This document shows, piece after piece, positions 24,720-32,783 of a stretch of DNA of 64,000 nt. Numbering within the stretch: position 1 is the first letter of the stretch; each line of letters starts with the position of its first letter. The position numbers were made by a program, and so were the translations under genes. Under the pieces are notes generated by a model, which was not told where the DNA came from, made no database searches, and saw only the letters and a program-made list of their open reading frames with translations. Source of the DNA: Streptomyces sannanensis (lineage in GTDB: Bacteria; Actinomycetota; Actinomycetes; Streptomycetales; Streptomycetaceae); assembly GCF_039536205.1 (NCBI RefSeq), contig NZ_BAAAYL010000001.1:806001-870000 (forward strand). The letters are read 5' to 3'.

Positions 24720-25442
24720 TCACGTCCGAGTTGCGGCAGCGAGGACGGCAGTGAGCGCGGCGGTAGCGTCGAGGAGGGCACGGGAGCGGACCTCGATGCT
24801 CGCGTCTCGGGCCGCCAGCGCGGCTCGGACGTCGTCCGATCCGTTCCCGTGCCGCAGGTCCGGCATCAGGGCCCGGAGTGGGTCAATGCGGTACCCGGCG
24901 CTGCGTAGCTGGTGGACGATCCGGGCATCCCGAGCTTGGGCCGGTGAGTATCGTCGCGTTCCTCGTGGGGGGACCCGGTCGGGAACAACGAGCCCCTCGG
25001 CGTCCCAGTGCCGCAATGTCGATGGGCGCACTCCGAGCGCGGAGGCGAGTTCGGAGACGCTCATCGAGTCCGATGGGCGTACGTCTTCGATGGGCTCGGC
25101 AGAGATCGCCTCTGCCGCCTCCTTGGCAAGCTTGAGGTCCGTGCGCTCCCGGTCGAGTCGGGCGTGTGCCGCGTCGAGAAGTGCAAGTACCTCCGAGGCC
25201 GGGCACTGATGTGCAGCACGAACGATCCGTTTGGCCTCAACCGGACCCGTGCCGACTGCGAGAGCTCGGTAGGACAGCGCGGAATGCAGGTGACCCTCTC
25301 CGTAGATCCGGTAGCCCGCAGCTGTGCGCGTCGCCGGCGGCAGCACACCGTCGCGCTCGAGATTACGCACCTGCTGAACTGAGTATCCGGCACGTCGCGC
25401 GACATCGACTGTGCGCATGGCCGACGACTTGAGAGTTGGCAT
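24720..25442 (-). CDS. transcriptional regulator with two MerR-type DNA-binding domains
   Basis: A 240-residue protein. The first MerR winged helix is RTVDVARRAGYSVQQVRNLE with GYRIYGEG as its wing; the second, from about residue 125, is MSVSELASALGVRPSTLRHW with RGTRRYSPAQ. MerR proteins normally have one such domain and dimerise by a coiled coil; here two lie in one chain, joined by a charged helix. GGGAG lies close to the ATG. It is divergent from the DUF6194 gene, with CAAGC-N13-GCTTG at 25478-25500 between them as a possible operator. No effector-binding domain is seen. Confidence 0.88.
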   Translation of the reverse strand: MPTLKSSAMRTVDVARRAGYSVQQVRNLERDGVLPPATRTAAGYRIYGEGHLHSALSYRALAVGTGPVEAKRIVRAAHQCPASEVLALLDAAHARLDRERTDLKLAKEAAEAISAEPIEDVRPSDSMSVSELASALGVRPSTLRHWDAEGLVVPDRVPPRGTRRYSPAQARDARIVHQLRSAGYRIDPLRALMPDLRHGNGSDDVRAALAARDASIEVRSRALLDATAALTAVLAAATRT

Positions 25443-25477
25443 CCGCTCCCCCGTTGCTTTTCGGCTCAAAGTCTCCA

Positions 25478-25500
25478 CAAGCACCTTAATGAAACGCTTG
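25478..25500. promoter_or_regulatory. possible operator between the MerR-like and DUF6194 genes
   Basis: CAAGC, 13 bases, GCTTG in the 63-bp divergent gap, just before the plus-strand ATG. The site is short; listed as a candidate only. Confidence 0.35.
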
Positions 25501-25505
25501 AGAAC

Positions 25506-25967
25506 ATGACCATCGACGAGATCATCGACTTCATGCAGGACCTCGATGGAGTCCTGGCCGTCAGGCCGGGACCCGACGACGGCTCACCAGAGATCAGTTG
25601 GGGGGATACGTTCTTCTACTACTCTCCTGACGGTGTCGCGCCGAAAACGACTCAACCGTTCGCGACGATCGTGACGAAGAACTACCCAGGCGACGAGAGA
25701 TCGCGCCTGGACCGCCCGGACACGTTCCGCGTCAATATCGCCGCTGGGAAGGAAGCCTTCGTCGACCGGACCGGCCACGCGCCGCGCGAACCGGCCATCG
25801 ACGACGACCCCAGCGTCACCGATGCCGTGATGGCACACCCCGTCTACGGCTCCGTGGGCTGGCTCGCGGTGGTGAATCCGGGCCAGCGGACCGATACGGC
25901 AACCTGCGACCTGCTCCGCAATGCCTATCACCTCGCACGTTCGCGCTATGAGCGACGTACTGGGTAA
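25506..25967 (+). CDS. DUF6194 family protein
   Basis: A 153-residue cytoplasmic protein. GVLAVRPGPDDGSPEISWGD and, later, FATIVTKNYPGDE with LDRPDTFRVNI are the conserved blocks of this actinobacterial family of unknown function. There is no signal peptide or membrane helix. It is divergent from the dual-MerR regulator, which may control it. The stop is followed directly by an integrase relic on the other strand. Confidence 0.8.
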   Translation: MTIDEIIDFMQDLDGVLAVRPGPDDGSPEISWGDTFFYYSPDGVAPKTTQPFATIVTKNYPGDERSRLDRPDTFRVNIAAGKEAFVDRTGHAPREPAIDDDPSVTDAVMAHPVYGSVGWLAVVNPGQRTDTATCDLLRNAYHLARSRYERRTG

Positions 25968-26004
25968 TGGCCGGGCACTTCTCTGATCTTCACTATGCCC
26001 CGGT

Positions 26005-26390
26005 TCAGGCCCTTGACCGCTCGCCGGCGGCGACCGTGCGGCCGGCGACTTCGTGGAAGGTCGGCAGGCCGAGATCGACAGTGGACCGCTCGTCGACCTG
26101 GGCGAGCTTTTGCTCCGCTCCGGCGAGGCTGACCTTGAGACCCTCGACCTCGCCGCGCCAGCCCTCGCGTTCGGCTTCCGCGATTCGGTCGAGCAGGTTG
26201 TCGCGGATCTGCACGATCCGGTCGCGCTGAGCCGGGTCAGGCCGCAGGAGACTGCATCTGAGGCAACCGTGCTCATGGACGCAACCGGTCCCGTAGGCTC
26301 GGCCGCAGTCGCCCAGGGCGACCCGGCGGCGTTCGAAGTGACCGAGGAACTCGCCTGCGGGAGTCTGCCGGCCCTCGCGGCCGGACCCGG
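26005..26390 (-). pseudogene. integrase C-terminal tail, Cys/His-rich
   Basis: The minus strand encodes EFLGHFERRRVALGDCGRAY, then GTGCVHEHGCLRCSLLRPDP and a long charged helix (RIVQIRDNLLDRIAEAEREG). This is the C-terminal zinc-finger-like tail found on a group of actinobacterial tyrosine recombinases. The catalytic domain is absent. It differs from the tail of the relic at 13704, so two different integrases have left traces. Confidence 0.65.
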
Positions 26391-26484
26391 CCCGGCCGGT
26401 CCTGGCGCACCCAGATGATCCGTAATGCCGCTGCCGGCGCGGCCGATGGGATGCGGACGAGCGGCGGGGGTCCTGAACGGCTGC

Positions 26485-26540
26485 TATAATCATCGCGTTG
26501 CCTTCGGCGCCCCCAGTGCGAGCGTCCGGAGGCTTTTTTC
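26485..26540 (+). promoter_or_regulatory. promoter and attenuator-like leader of the MFS gene
   Basis: A consensus -10 box TATAAT lies at 26485-26490. The transcript would begin about seven bases later and consist almost only of a hairpin: GCCTTCGG (26500-26507) pairs with CCGGAGGC (26526-26533, one G-U), followed by TTTTTT at 26534-26539 and the ATG at 26541. The 3' arm contains the GGAGG ribosome site. The fold could act as an intrinsic terminator, as a ribosome-site lock, or both. No leader peptide fits in the short 5' part. Confidence 0.65.
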
Positions 26541-27764
26541 ATGCCTTCTGACACATCCTCACCTACCACACACCCCACCACCAGCTACCGTGCCCTGCTC
26601 CGCAACCGTGAGTTCGCGGGCTTGTACGCGAGCTTCACACTGACGGTCGCCGCGAGCACCTTGTCGGGCTTCGCGCTCGGCACGCTGGTCAACCACCAGA
26701 CCGGGTCCCCGTTTCTGACCGCCGTGAGTATGTACGGCGCCACGTTCGCGACGGTGCTCGGCGCGTTGACGCTGATGTCGGTCGCGGACGGGAGCCGTCC
26801 CCGACGGACGCTCGTCGCGCTCCAGTGCGTGTCGCTGGTGGGTGTCGCTGCGCAGGCGATCCCAGGGTTGCCCCTGGCTGCCCGGTTCGGTCTGCTGCTG
26901 GTGCTGGGGTTCTTCCAGTCCCTGGGGACCGGCACGCGGATGGGGCTGCTCGCCGAAGTCGTTCCGACCTCCGCGTATGCGCTGGCCCGTTCGCTGATGA
27001 ACATCACCTCGGGTGGCATGGCGATCCTCGGCTACGCCATCGGCGCCATGCTGCTGCGGTACGTGAACCCGCAAGAAGTCTTCATCATCGCCGCGGCCCT
27101 GACCGGACTCGGGTTGGTCGTGGTGGCGACGACCATCCGGGAACACTCGATCCGTCTGACCCGTCGCCCCGGACTGCGTCAGACCTGGACGACGAACGTC
27201 GCACTCTTCTCCCACTCCGGCCAACGGGCGCTGCTGTTGAACCTGTGGGTCCCCAACGGCCTGATCGTCGGCTGCGAGGCTCTGTTCATCTCCTACGCTC
27301 CGGATCACGCCGGCGCCCTCCTGGCCGCCGGATCGGCGGGCATACTGCTCGGGGACCTGACTGTCGGGCGACTGCTCACCGCTGACCAGCGACGCCGTTA
27401 CGCGTTCGCTCTGCGGCTGCTGCTCGCTGTCCCTTACCTGCTGTTCGCAGTCCACCCGCCCATGCTGGTGGTGACGGCCGCGGTGTTCATTGCCAGTGCC
27501 GGTTTTGCCGCCACCCTGCCTCTCCAGGAGCAGCTTCTCGCGCTGACCCCCGATCCCGTCCGCGGCCAGGTCCAGGGCGTCGAGTCCGCCGGCCGGATGA
27601 CGTGGCAGGGCATCGGGGCCGCGATCGCCGGCGGGGTCGCCCAGCACCTCACCCCCGGCGCCGCGGTCACCGCCCTGGCCGCAGTCTCCATCGCCATCAC
27701 GGTCGGCTCCCGGCCGTTCGTGGTCCGTGCCCGTTCCGTCAGTGTCGAGAAGACCAGCACATGA
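26541..27764 (+). CDS. MFS transporter (12-helix type)
   Basis: A 407-residue transporter with about twelve hydrophobic segments. It opens with YRALLRNREFAGLYASFTLT, a pattern seen in actinobacterial drug or siderophore exporters of the DHA1/DHA3 kind. An acidic residue follows the second helix (MSVADGSRPRR), where MFS proteins have their basic loop motif. GGAGG is ten bases before the ATG but lies inside the leader hairpin. A small frame overlaps its stop (ATGA). The attenuator-like leader suggests induction by a translation- or transcription-acting drug. Substrate unknown. Confidence 0.88.
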   Translation: MPSDTSSPTTHPTTSYRALLRNREFAGLYASFTLTVAASTLSGFALGTLVNHQTGSPFLTAVSMYGATFATVLGALTLMSVADGSRPRRTLVALQCVSLVGVAAQAIPGLPLAARFGLLLVLGFFQSLGTGTRMGLLAEVVPTSAYALARSLMNITSGGMAILGYAIGAMLLRYVNPQEVFIIAAALTGLGLVVVATTIREHSIRLTRRPGLRQTWTTNVALFSHSGQRALLLNLWVPNGLIVGCEALFISYAPDHAGALLAAGSAGILLGDLTVGRLLTADQRRRYAFALRLLLAVPYLLFAVHPPMLVVTAAVFIASAGFAATLPLQEQLLALTPDPVRGQVQGVESAGRMTWQGIGAAIAGGVAQHLTPGAAVTALAAVSIAITVGSRPFVVRARSVSVEKTST

Positions 27765-27958
27765 ATGACACCGGCTGGTGGCCGGTTGCACCGACAATTG
27801 ACGCGGTCTCAGCCCTCAACACCCCGGCCCTACGAGCGGAGTGCTCTGCGCGTTTGTTCAAGCCGGGCGTCGATGCCTTCGTCGACACGTCACCCGTGAC
27901 AGAGCCGACGTCACGTTCGGATGGAGTCCTTGCCGACGTATCGCGGTGGCAGCCATGA
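27761..27958 (+). CDS. possible small protein coupled to the MFS gene
   Basis: A 65-residue frame whose ATG overlaps the MFS stop as ATGA (MNDTGWWPVAPTIDAVSALN ...). Composition is plausible but unremarkable, with no membrane helix or motif. No database family comes to mind. Real translation would depend on coupling. Confidence 0.35.
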   Translation: MNDTGWWPVAPTIDAVSALNTPALRAECSARLFKPGVDAFVDTSPVTEPTSRSDGVLADVSRWQP

Positions 27959-27989
27959 GGACATCGGGCTCTGATAGCCGCTGTTTGAC

Positions 27990-28011
27990 GTTCATTTCAG
28001 CTTAACTTCCT
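27990..28011 (+). promoter_or_regulatory. probable PHO box upstream of phoD
   Basis: GTTCATTTCAG followed directly by CTTAACTTCCT: two 11-bp direct units, the first close to the Streptomyces PhoP consensus G(G/T)TCAYYYRG, the second weak. It lies 114 bases before the phoD ATG. Confidence 0.6.
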
Positions 28012-28124
28012 CGACTCTCATGGTCATGGGGACGGTGGTCGAGATCAGTAGCCTCACACTGCCTGGAGCCACCCGGGCCCCACCCCACCCCCACGCCTCG
28101 CTCAGAAGAAAGAGAACTCTGACC

Positions 28125-29621
28125 ATGCCAGATCAAAGCTCGGCGCACTCAACTCCCACCAAGGCCAACCGCCGTAACTTTTTGATGCTGTCGGGTGCCG
28201 CCGCGGTCGCCTCCGTTGTCGGGGGAGCCGTTCCCGCCGCTGCCGCGACCGAGACGATCGGCAGGTTCAGTTCGTATCCGTTCGCACTCGGCGTCGCTTC
28301 AGGTGATCCGTTGGCCGACTCGGTGATCCTGTGGACACGCCTTGCCCCGGAGCCGTTGGCGATCGGATCCGGTATGCCGCAGAAAAAGTTCCCTGTTCAC
28401 TGGCAGGTGGCGGACGACGAGAAGTTCAGTCGGATCGTCCGCGAGGGTCAGACGTTCGCGCTGCCCGAGCACAACCACTCCGTGCACGTCGACGTCCAGG
28501 GACTCGCCCCTGACCGTTGGTACTACTACCGCTTCCGCTGCGGCTCCGAGCTGAGCCCGGTCGGCCGTACGCGCACGCTGCCCGCGCCCGGCGCGCATGT
28601 CGAGAAATTCACGATCAGCCATGCCTCCTGCCAGAACTGGGCAACCGGCTATTTCACGCCGCTGGAGTACATGGCCGAGGACGACCTGGATCTGGCATTT
28701 CACCTGGGCGACTACATCTACGAAGGCGCGATCACGGCTGCCGCGCCGCGCAACGGCGCTCCCATCACGGACGAGATCCGCGCCCAGTGCAAGACCCTCG
28801 ACCAGTACCGGCTGCGCTACTCCCTCTACAAGACGGACAAGGGCCTGCAGGCCGCGCACGCCGCGTATCCATGGGCCATCGTCTGCGACGACCACGAGGT
28901 CAGCAACGACTACGCCGGTGGTGCCAATCAGTGGCCGAGCCAGTTGGAGCGCAGGGCAGCCGGGTACAAAGCGTGGTGGGAGAACATCCCCACACGGCTT
29001 CCCGCGCCCGTCGGCCCTGAGATGCGCATCTACCGCCGCTTCGCGGTCGGTGATCTGGTCCAGTTCGACATGCTCGACAGCCGTCAGTACAGAATCGCTG
29101 ACAACGACCCCGTGGTGTCGAGGATCGGGGACGTCCAGGAGAAGTGGCTGCTCGACGGTATCAAGGCGTACGACACGACGTGGAATTTCCTTGCCCAAGG
29201 CCAGCAGTTGGGTGGCGTGACGACGAACAGCCCTACGCGAAACCGCATCTACAAGGCGTACTACGACCAGAACGTCAGCCCGATCATTCTGTCCGGCGAC
29301 ATGCACTGGACCATCGCCCAGGATTCGCTGCTCGAGATTCCGCGCGCCGACAGCCCGATTGTGGGCTCCGAGTTCATCGTGACGTCCATAACGTCGACGG
29401 GTGACGGACCTGGAAGTCAGTCCACGAAGGACGGATGGCTGAAGAATCCCTGGGTGAAGTATGTCGATGGCTACCGTGGATACATCCGCTCCGTGATCAC
29501 ACCACAGGGCGTGTCCAGCACCCAGCGTGACGTCCAGTACATCACGCGGCCCAACGCCCCGATCTGGGACGCACAGCACTTCCACATCGAGGCCGGGAAG
29601 CCGGGCATCCAACTCGCCTAG
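28125..29621 (+). CDS. phoD: alkaline phosphatase D, Tat-secreted
   Basis: A 498-residue PhoD-type phosphodiesterase/phosphatase. The N-terminus carries a twin-arginine signal (NRRNFLMLSGAAAVASVVGG ... AAA), so the folded metalloenzyme is exported by Tat. Metal-site motifs are present: HASCQNW, HLGDYIYEG, CDDHEVSNDYAGG and SGDMHW, binding Fe3+/Ca2+ in the family. Length is usual (about 500-560). The ATG at 28125 follows an AGAAAGAGA purine run. The upstream PHO box predicts activation by PhoP during phosphate starvation, releasing phosphate from teichoic acids or phosphodiesters outside the cell. Confidence 0.95.
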   Translation: MPDQSSAHSTPTKANRRNFLMLSGAAAVASVVGGAVPAAAATETIGRFSSYPFALGVASGDPLADSVILWTRLAPEPLAIGSGMPQKKFPVHWQVADDEKFSRIVREGQTFALPEHNHSVHVDVQGLAPDRWYYYRFRCGSELSPVGRTRTLPAPGAHVEKFTISHASCQNWATGYFTPLEYMAEDDLDLAFHLGDYIYEGAITAAAPRNGAPITDEIRAQCKTLDQYRLRYSLYKTDKGLQAAHAAYPWAIVCDDHEVSNDYAGGANQWPSQLERRAAGYKAWWENIPTRLPAPVGPEMRIYRRFAVGDLVQFDMLDSRQYRIADNDPVVSRIGDVQEKWLLDGIKAYDTTWNFLAQGQQLGGVTTNSPTRNRIYKAYYDQNVSPIILSGDMHWTIAQDSLLEIPRADSPIVGSEFIVTSITSTGDGPGSQSTKDGWLKNPWVKYVDGYRGYIRSVITPQGVSSTQRDVQYITRPNAPIWDAQHFHIEAGKPGIQLA

Positions 29622-29809
29622 CCTGCAAGGGCCCTTGAGGCGCAAAGTGTGAGGTACGGGGGCGCGGCGGCCGTGCGCCGGCCGCGCCCTCGGCCTCGCC
29701 TGTCGCGAGCGGTCAGTGGCCCCCTGCGGATGCCGGACCATGCGGGCGCGCACTCGACCTGGGCGCGCTCCTCGAGCTCTGAGCGTCACCGCACGCCGCA
29801 ACGACGGAC

Positions 29810-30271
29810 CTACGCCTGTGGCTGCCAGACGTAACGGACGTCCGGCTCGCGTTCCTCGTTGTTCCGGCCGTCCGTGCGCTCAGCCTCGGTGAACCCATGC
29901 CGCTCGTAGAACCGTTGTGCCGGTTCGTTGACCTGGAACGTCCACAACTTCAGGCCTCCCGGCCGCTGTTGCTTGGCCAGGGCCACGAAACGGTCGCCCA
30001 GCCCCCGGCCGCGCCACGACGGATCGAGGTAGAGCTGTTCCAGCTCTTCGCCGTCGAGCACCAGGAGTCCGACCACGCGGTCCTCCGCGGTCGCCACCCA
30101 GGTCTCGTACTTCGGCACGACCACGTACGAGAACCAGTCCCGCACCTCCTGGTCGGTGTGCGCGCGGCGCACGGTCGGCAGGGCGGCGGCGAAGGAACGC
30201 AGCCATACGTCGGCGACATCGGCTGCGTCGGAGTCGACCGCACGTCGGAGGACGAGCTCGTCACTGTTCAC
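29810..30271 (-). CDS. GNAT family N-acetyltransferase
   Basis: A 153-residue acetyltransferase. LEQLYLDPSWRGRGLGDRFV is the acetyl-CoA-binding motif A (R/QxxGxG/A), and FQVNEPAQRFYERHGFTEAE is the usual motif B end. The target (amine of a small molecule or protein) cannot be inferred. The gene stands alone between phoD and a broken reductase gene. Confidence 0.88.
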   Translation of the reverse strand: MNSDELVLRRAVDSDAADVADVWLRSFAAALPTVRRAHTDQEVRDWFSYVVVPKYETWVATAEDRVVGLLVLDGEELEQLYLDPSWRGRGLGDRFVALAKQQRPGGLKLWTFQVNEPAQRFYERHGFTEAERTDGRNNEEREPDVRYVWQPQA

Positions 30272-30446
30272 AGCGCGGGACCTTCGCAGATGGACGGTGC
30301 CGGTGCAAGCGAATTGGCCCCGGACTCCGCCTGTACCTCCCGGCCGGCCGTCCCTCGGCGGCTCCCTGAGCCGGCCGATTCGCTGGCCCGTCTCTCAACC
30401 TGTCGGGGTCGGCCACCTCGCCGGCTGAGTGTGCTGACCGGCCGGC

Positions 30447-30833
30447 TCAGCGGGCTCGGTCGTAGACGAGAGCCAGCGCGCCGTGTTCGCCTACGGCCTG
30501 GCTGACGAGCGTCCACTGCCCCGTGGGCAGGTCGTCGTCGAAAAGCCGCGGCCCACCACCGAGAAAGACCGGAAAGGTCGTGAGCGCCAGCCGGTCGACC
30601 TTGTCGGCCGCCAGCAGCGCCTTGATGATGCTCACGCTGGAGAGCACGAGAATGTCACCGCCTTCGGTCGCCTTGAGGTCGACGACCACCTCGGCGGTCG
30701 GCTTGTCGACGATCGTGGTCCGCTCCCACAGCGCCTCGCCGAGGATGGAGGAGAGGACCACCTTGTCGGTGTCGACGAGCCACTTGGCGAAGCTCTCATC
30801 GCGCGGGTAGCTAAGCGTGACCGTGGGGGCCAC
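30447..30833 (-). pseudogene. RibD/DHFR-like reductase, N-terminus lost
   Basis: 128 residues match the C-terminal two thirds of small RibD-C/dihydrofolate-reductase-fold proteins: TVTLSYPRDESFAKWLVDTD, KATEGGDILVLSS and LALTTFPVFLGGGPRLFDDD. The first 60 or so residues, with the start and part of the NADPH site, are missing. A GTG at 30833 is available but has no ribosome site. Probably inactive. Confidence 0.7.
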
Positions 30834-30882
30834 GGCATGCGACGCGCCGTGGCTCCCGGATTCGGTGCCGGCATCAGCTCCG

Positions 30883-31371
30883 TCAGCAGGGACGGTTGCT
30901 GTTGTTGAGCGACACGCTGGTCGAGCCGCCGTAGCCGGACAGCGTCAGGGTGTTCGAGCCGGAGACGGGCACAAGGTAGTTGGTCGGCGTCAGGGTGACC
31001 GTGACTCCGGCCGGTATGCCGCTCGGAGCGGACAGGTCGACCTGCTGCGTGGTGCCCGACGCGCTCGGGACGTAGCTCGAGTCCGAGCTGACCTGGAGGC
31101 CCATCCAACTGGTGATGCTGACGGTGAACTTCCAGGTGCTGCCGGCCGGTACACCGGTCGTCGAGGTGATGGTGAAGGCGAGCTTTCGGTTGAGGGCCGG
31201 TCCGACGCAGGTCCGGCCCAGCGTCGCATCCTGAATCCCCACCGTCGCACTCGCGGAAGCCGGGGCCGCACTGGCCGCGCCTCCGCCGGCCAGCATGGTC
31301 GCAGCGGACACGGCAAGCGTGCCCACCGCGGAAAGAAGGCGACGGCTCGCCGGCCTCTTGGTCATCTGCAT
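30883..31371 (-). CDS. small secreted protein of unknown function
   Basis: A 162-residue protein. A Sec signal peptide (RRLLSAVGTLAVSAATMLAG, cleavage near ASA-AP) is followed by a Ser/Thr/Gly-rich beta protein with two cysteines, one after the signal region (GRTCVGP) and one at the last residue (NRPC). The ATG follows GAGGAG. The layout resembles small immunoglobulin-like secreted proteins; the cysteines may close a disulfide. A 10-bp hairpin lies in the leader about 40 bases upstream. No known family. Confidence 0.78.
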   Translation of the reverse strand: MQMTKRPASRRLLSAVGTLAVSAATMLAGGGAASAAPASASATVGIQDATLGRTCVGPALNRKLAFTITSTTGVPAGSTWKFTVSITSWMGLQVSSDSSYVPSASGTTQQVDLSAPSGIPAGVTVTLTPTNYLVPVSGSNTLTLSGYGGSTSVSLNNSNRPC

Positions 31372-31409
31372 TCCAGCTCCTCCCCGCCGCACATGCGGCG
31401 ATCCGGAAT

Positions 31410-31432
31410 CCCGGTCCCGCACCGGGACCGGG
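31410..31432 (-). promoter_or_regulatory. hairpin in the leader of the secreted-protein gene
   Basis: CCCGGTCCCG, CAC, CGGGACCGGG: perfect 10-bp stem, 39 bases upstream of the start. Role unknown; could be an operator or mRNA-stabilising hairpin. Confidence 0.45.
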
Positions 31433-31605
31433 CCGTGCTCGGGCATGACGGTCACGATCTCCCCCGCAAACCCGGAGCAACATAACGAGCCGGAGGTGAC
31501 AGGGGACGGGAATCCGTAAGCCTTCTCACCTAAACCCGATTGACCAATAAACCTGATTGGCTGACTTTTTCTCTGGCGCTGCGCACATCGGATCAGGGCC
31601 GGCGG

Positions 31606-31815
31606 TCACGTTCCGGGAAGAGGGTCCTGTTCGACCTCGTGACGGCGGGTCCTGATGTCCGGCTGCGGGGCCGGGTGCAGCTTGGCGTCGCACCCCGGGC
31701 CGAGGCCGGTACGGCGGGAGGCGGCGCCGGTGAGCGGGCGGCCGCAGAGGCGACACCAGACCGGGCGGCGGCCCGCAGGCGGGGATGGCTCTTCCTCGGA
31801 TTCGAATAGCTGCAC
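31606..31815 (-). CDS. DUF6011 zinc-ribbon-like small protein
   Basis: A 69-residue protein with CRLCGRPLTGAASRRTGLGP followed by GC: three cysteines of a small zinc-binding fold typical of DUF6011, found widely in actinomycetes and their phages. The GTG at 31815 is the only good start; no strong ribosome site. Function unknown, possibly nucleic-acid binding. Confidence 0.7.
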   Translation of the reverse strand: MQLFESEEEPSPPAGRRPVWCRLCGRPLTGAASRRTGLGPGCDAKLHPAPQPDIRTRRHEVEQDPLPGT

Positions 31816-31861
31816 CTGATGTGTCTACCAGGCGGGCCGGCCCGCCGTAGAGTCGCTTCCC

Positions 31862-32686
31862 ATGACGGCGACAGCCCAAGAGGCCTTCCTGCGTGGCTTT
31901 CATGCCCAACACCCGGCGGTGACATCGCGTTTCATGGCACGCGGCCGGGCCGCCGACGGCCGCTCCAGCTACGAGATCCTGCGGGACCGGGTCCATGGAC
32001 GCCGTCGTGTTCTGGATCTCGGCTGTGGCGATGGCCTGTTGCTGGAACTCCTGGCCGGGTCCGAGTCCGACGAGCGCGAGGTAGCCGGAGTGGATCTGTC
32101 GCCCGCCGAGCTGGAACTGGCCCGTCGGCGGCCTTTGTTGGCCGATGCGGCGTTGCTGGAGGCAAGGGCGCAGGACCTTCCGTTCACCGACGGAAGTTTC
32201 GACGCGTGCGTCTCCCACATGGCGTTGATGCTGATGAGCGACGTCGAGCAGGTCGCTGCGGAGGTGGCCCGGGTACTGAGACCCGGTGGTGTGCTGGCCG
32301 TCGCACTGGGGGGCGGGGCCGTCGGAGGCGAGGCGTACGAGCTGTTCCTCCGGCTGCTCAGGCCCGTTGTCGAAGCGGTTCCTCCCGGGCAGCGGATACC
32401 CACGCTGGGCGACAGGCGCACGCGGGACCGCGACGGGCTCGACGCGGTCCTCGGGCCGGCCGGATTCATGCCGGTCGGGTGGGACACCGTCCGGATCGAT
32501 CTCAGCGGCTCGATCGAGCAGGTGTGGGAGACCGTGTCGGGTCTGTACGACCTCGGGCCGCTCGACGCACGAACCATCGGAACGTTGCGTGCGAGGTTCG
32601 CCGCCGAGGCTCGAACGGAAGCGCGGTCGGACGGCACCATCGCATGCGCCATGAAGGCGCACATAGCGACATCGCGACTGAGGTGA
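31862..32686 (+). CDS. class I SAM-dependent methyltransferase
   Basis: A 274-residue methyltransferase (MTATAQEAFLRGFHA). Motif I is VLDLGCGDGLLLELLAG, then VAGVDLSPAELELA and the LRPGGVLAVALGGG strand. This is the UbiE/Methyltransf_11 type acting on small molecules. A C-terminal cap (IEQVWETVSGLYDLG) resembles those of natural-product methyltransferases. It starts at the ATG at 31862. No pathway partners adjacent, so the acceptor is unknown. Confidence 0.9.
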   Translation: MTATAQEAFLRGFHAQHPAVTSRFMARGRAADGRSSYEILRDRVHGRRRVLDLGCGDGLLLELLAGSESDEREVAGVDLSPAELELARRRPLLADAALLEARAQDLPFTDGSFDACVSHMALMLMSDVEQVAAEVARVLRPGGVLAVALGGGAVGGEAYELFLRLLRPVVEAVPPGQRIPTLGDRRTRDRDGLDAVLGPAGFMPVGWDTVRIDLSGSIEQVWETVSGLYDLGPLDARTIGTLRARFAAEARTEARSDGTIACAMKAHIATSRLR

Positions 32687-32783
32687 TTCCGTCGAGAGAG
32701 CGGCCGTGGGCCGGCCGAGCTTCAGGCGTGAGCCTTGTTCAGGCGGCGTGGACCTGGCAAAGGGCGCAGCACACGCGCCCGCG

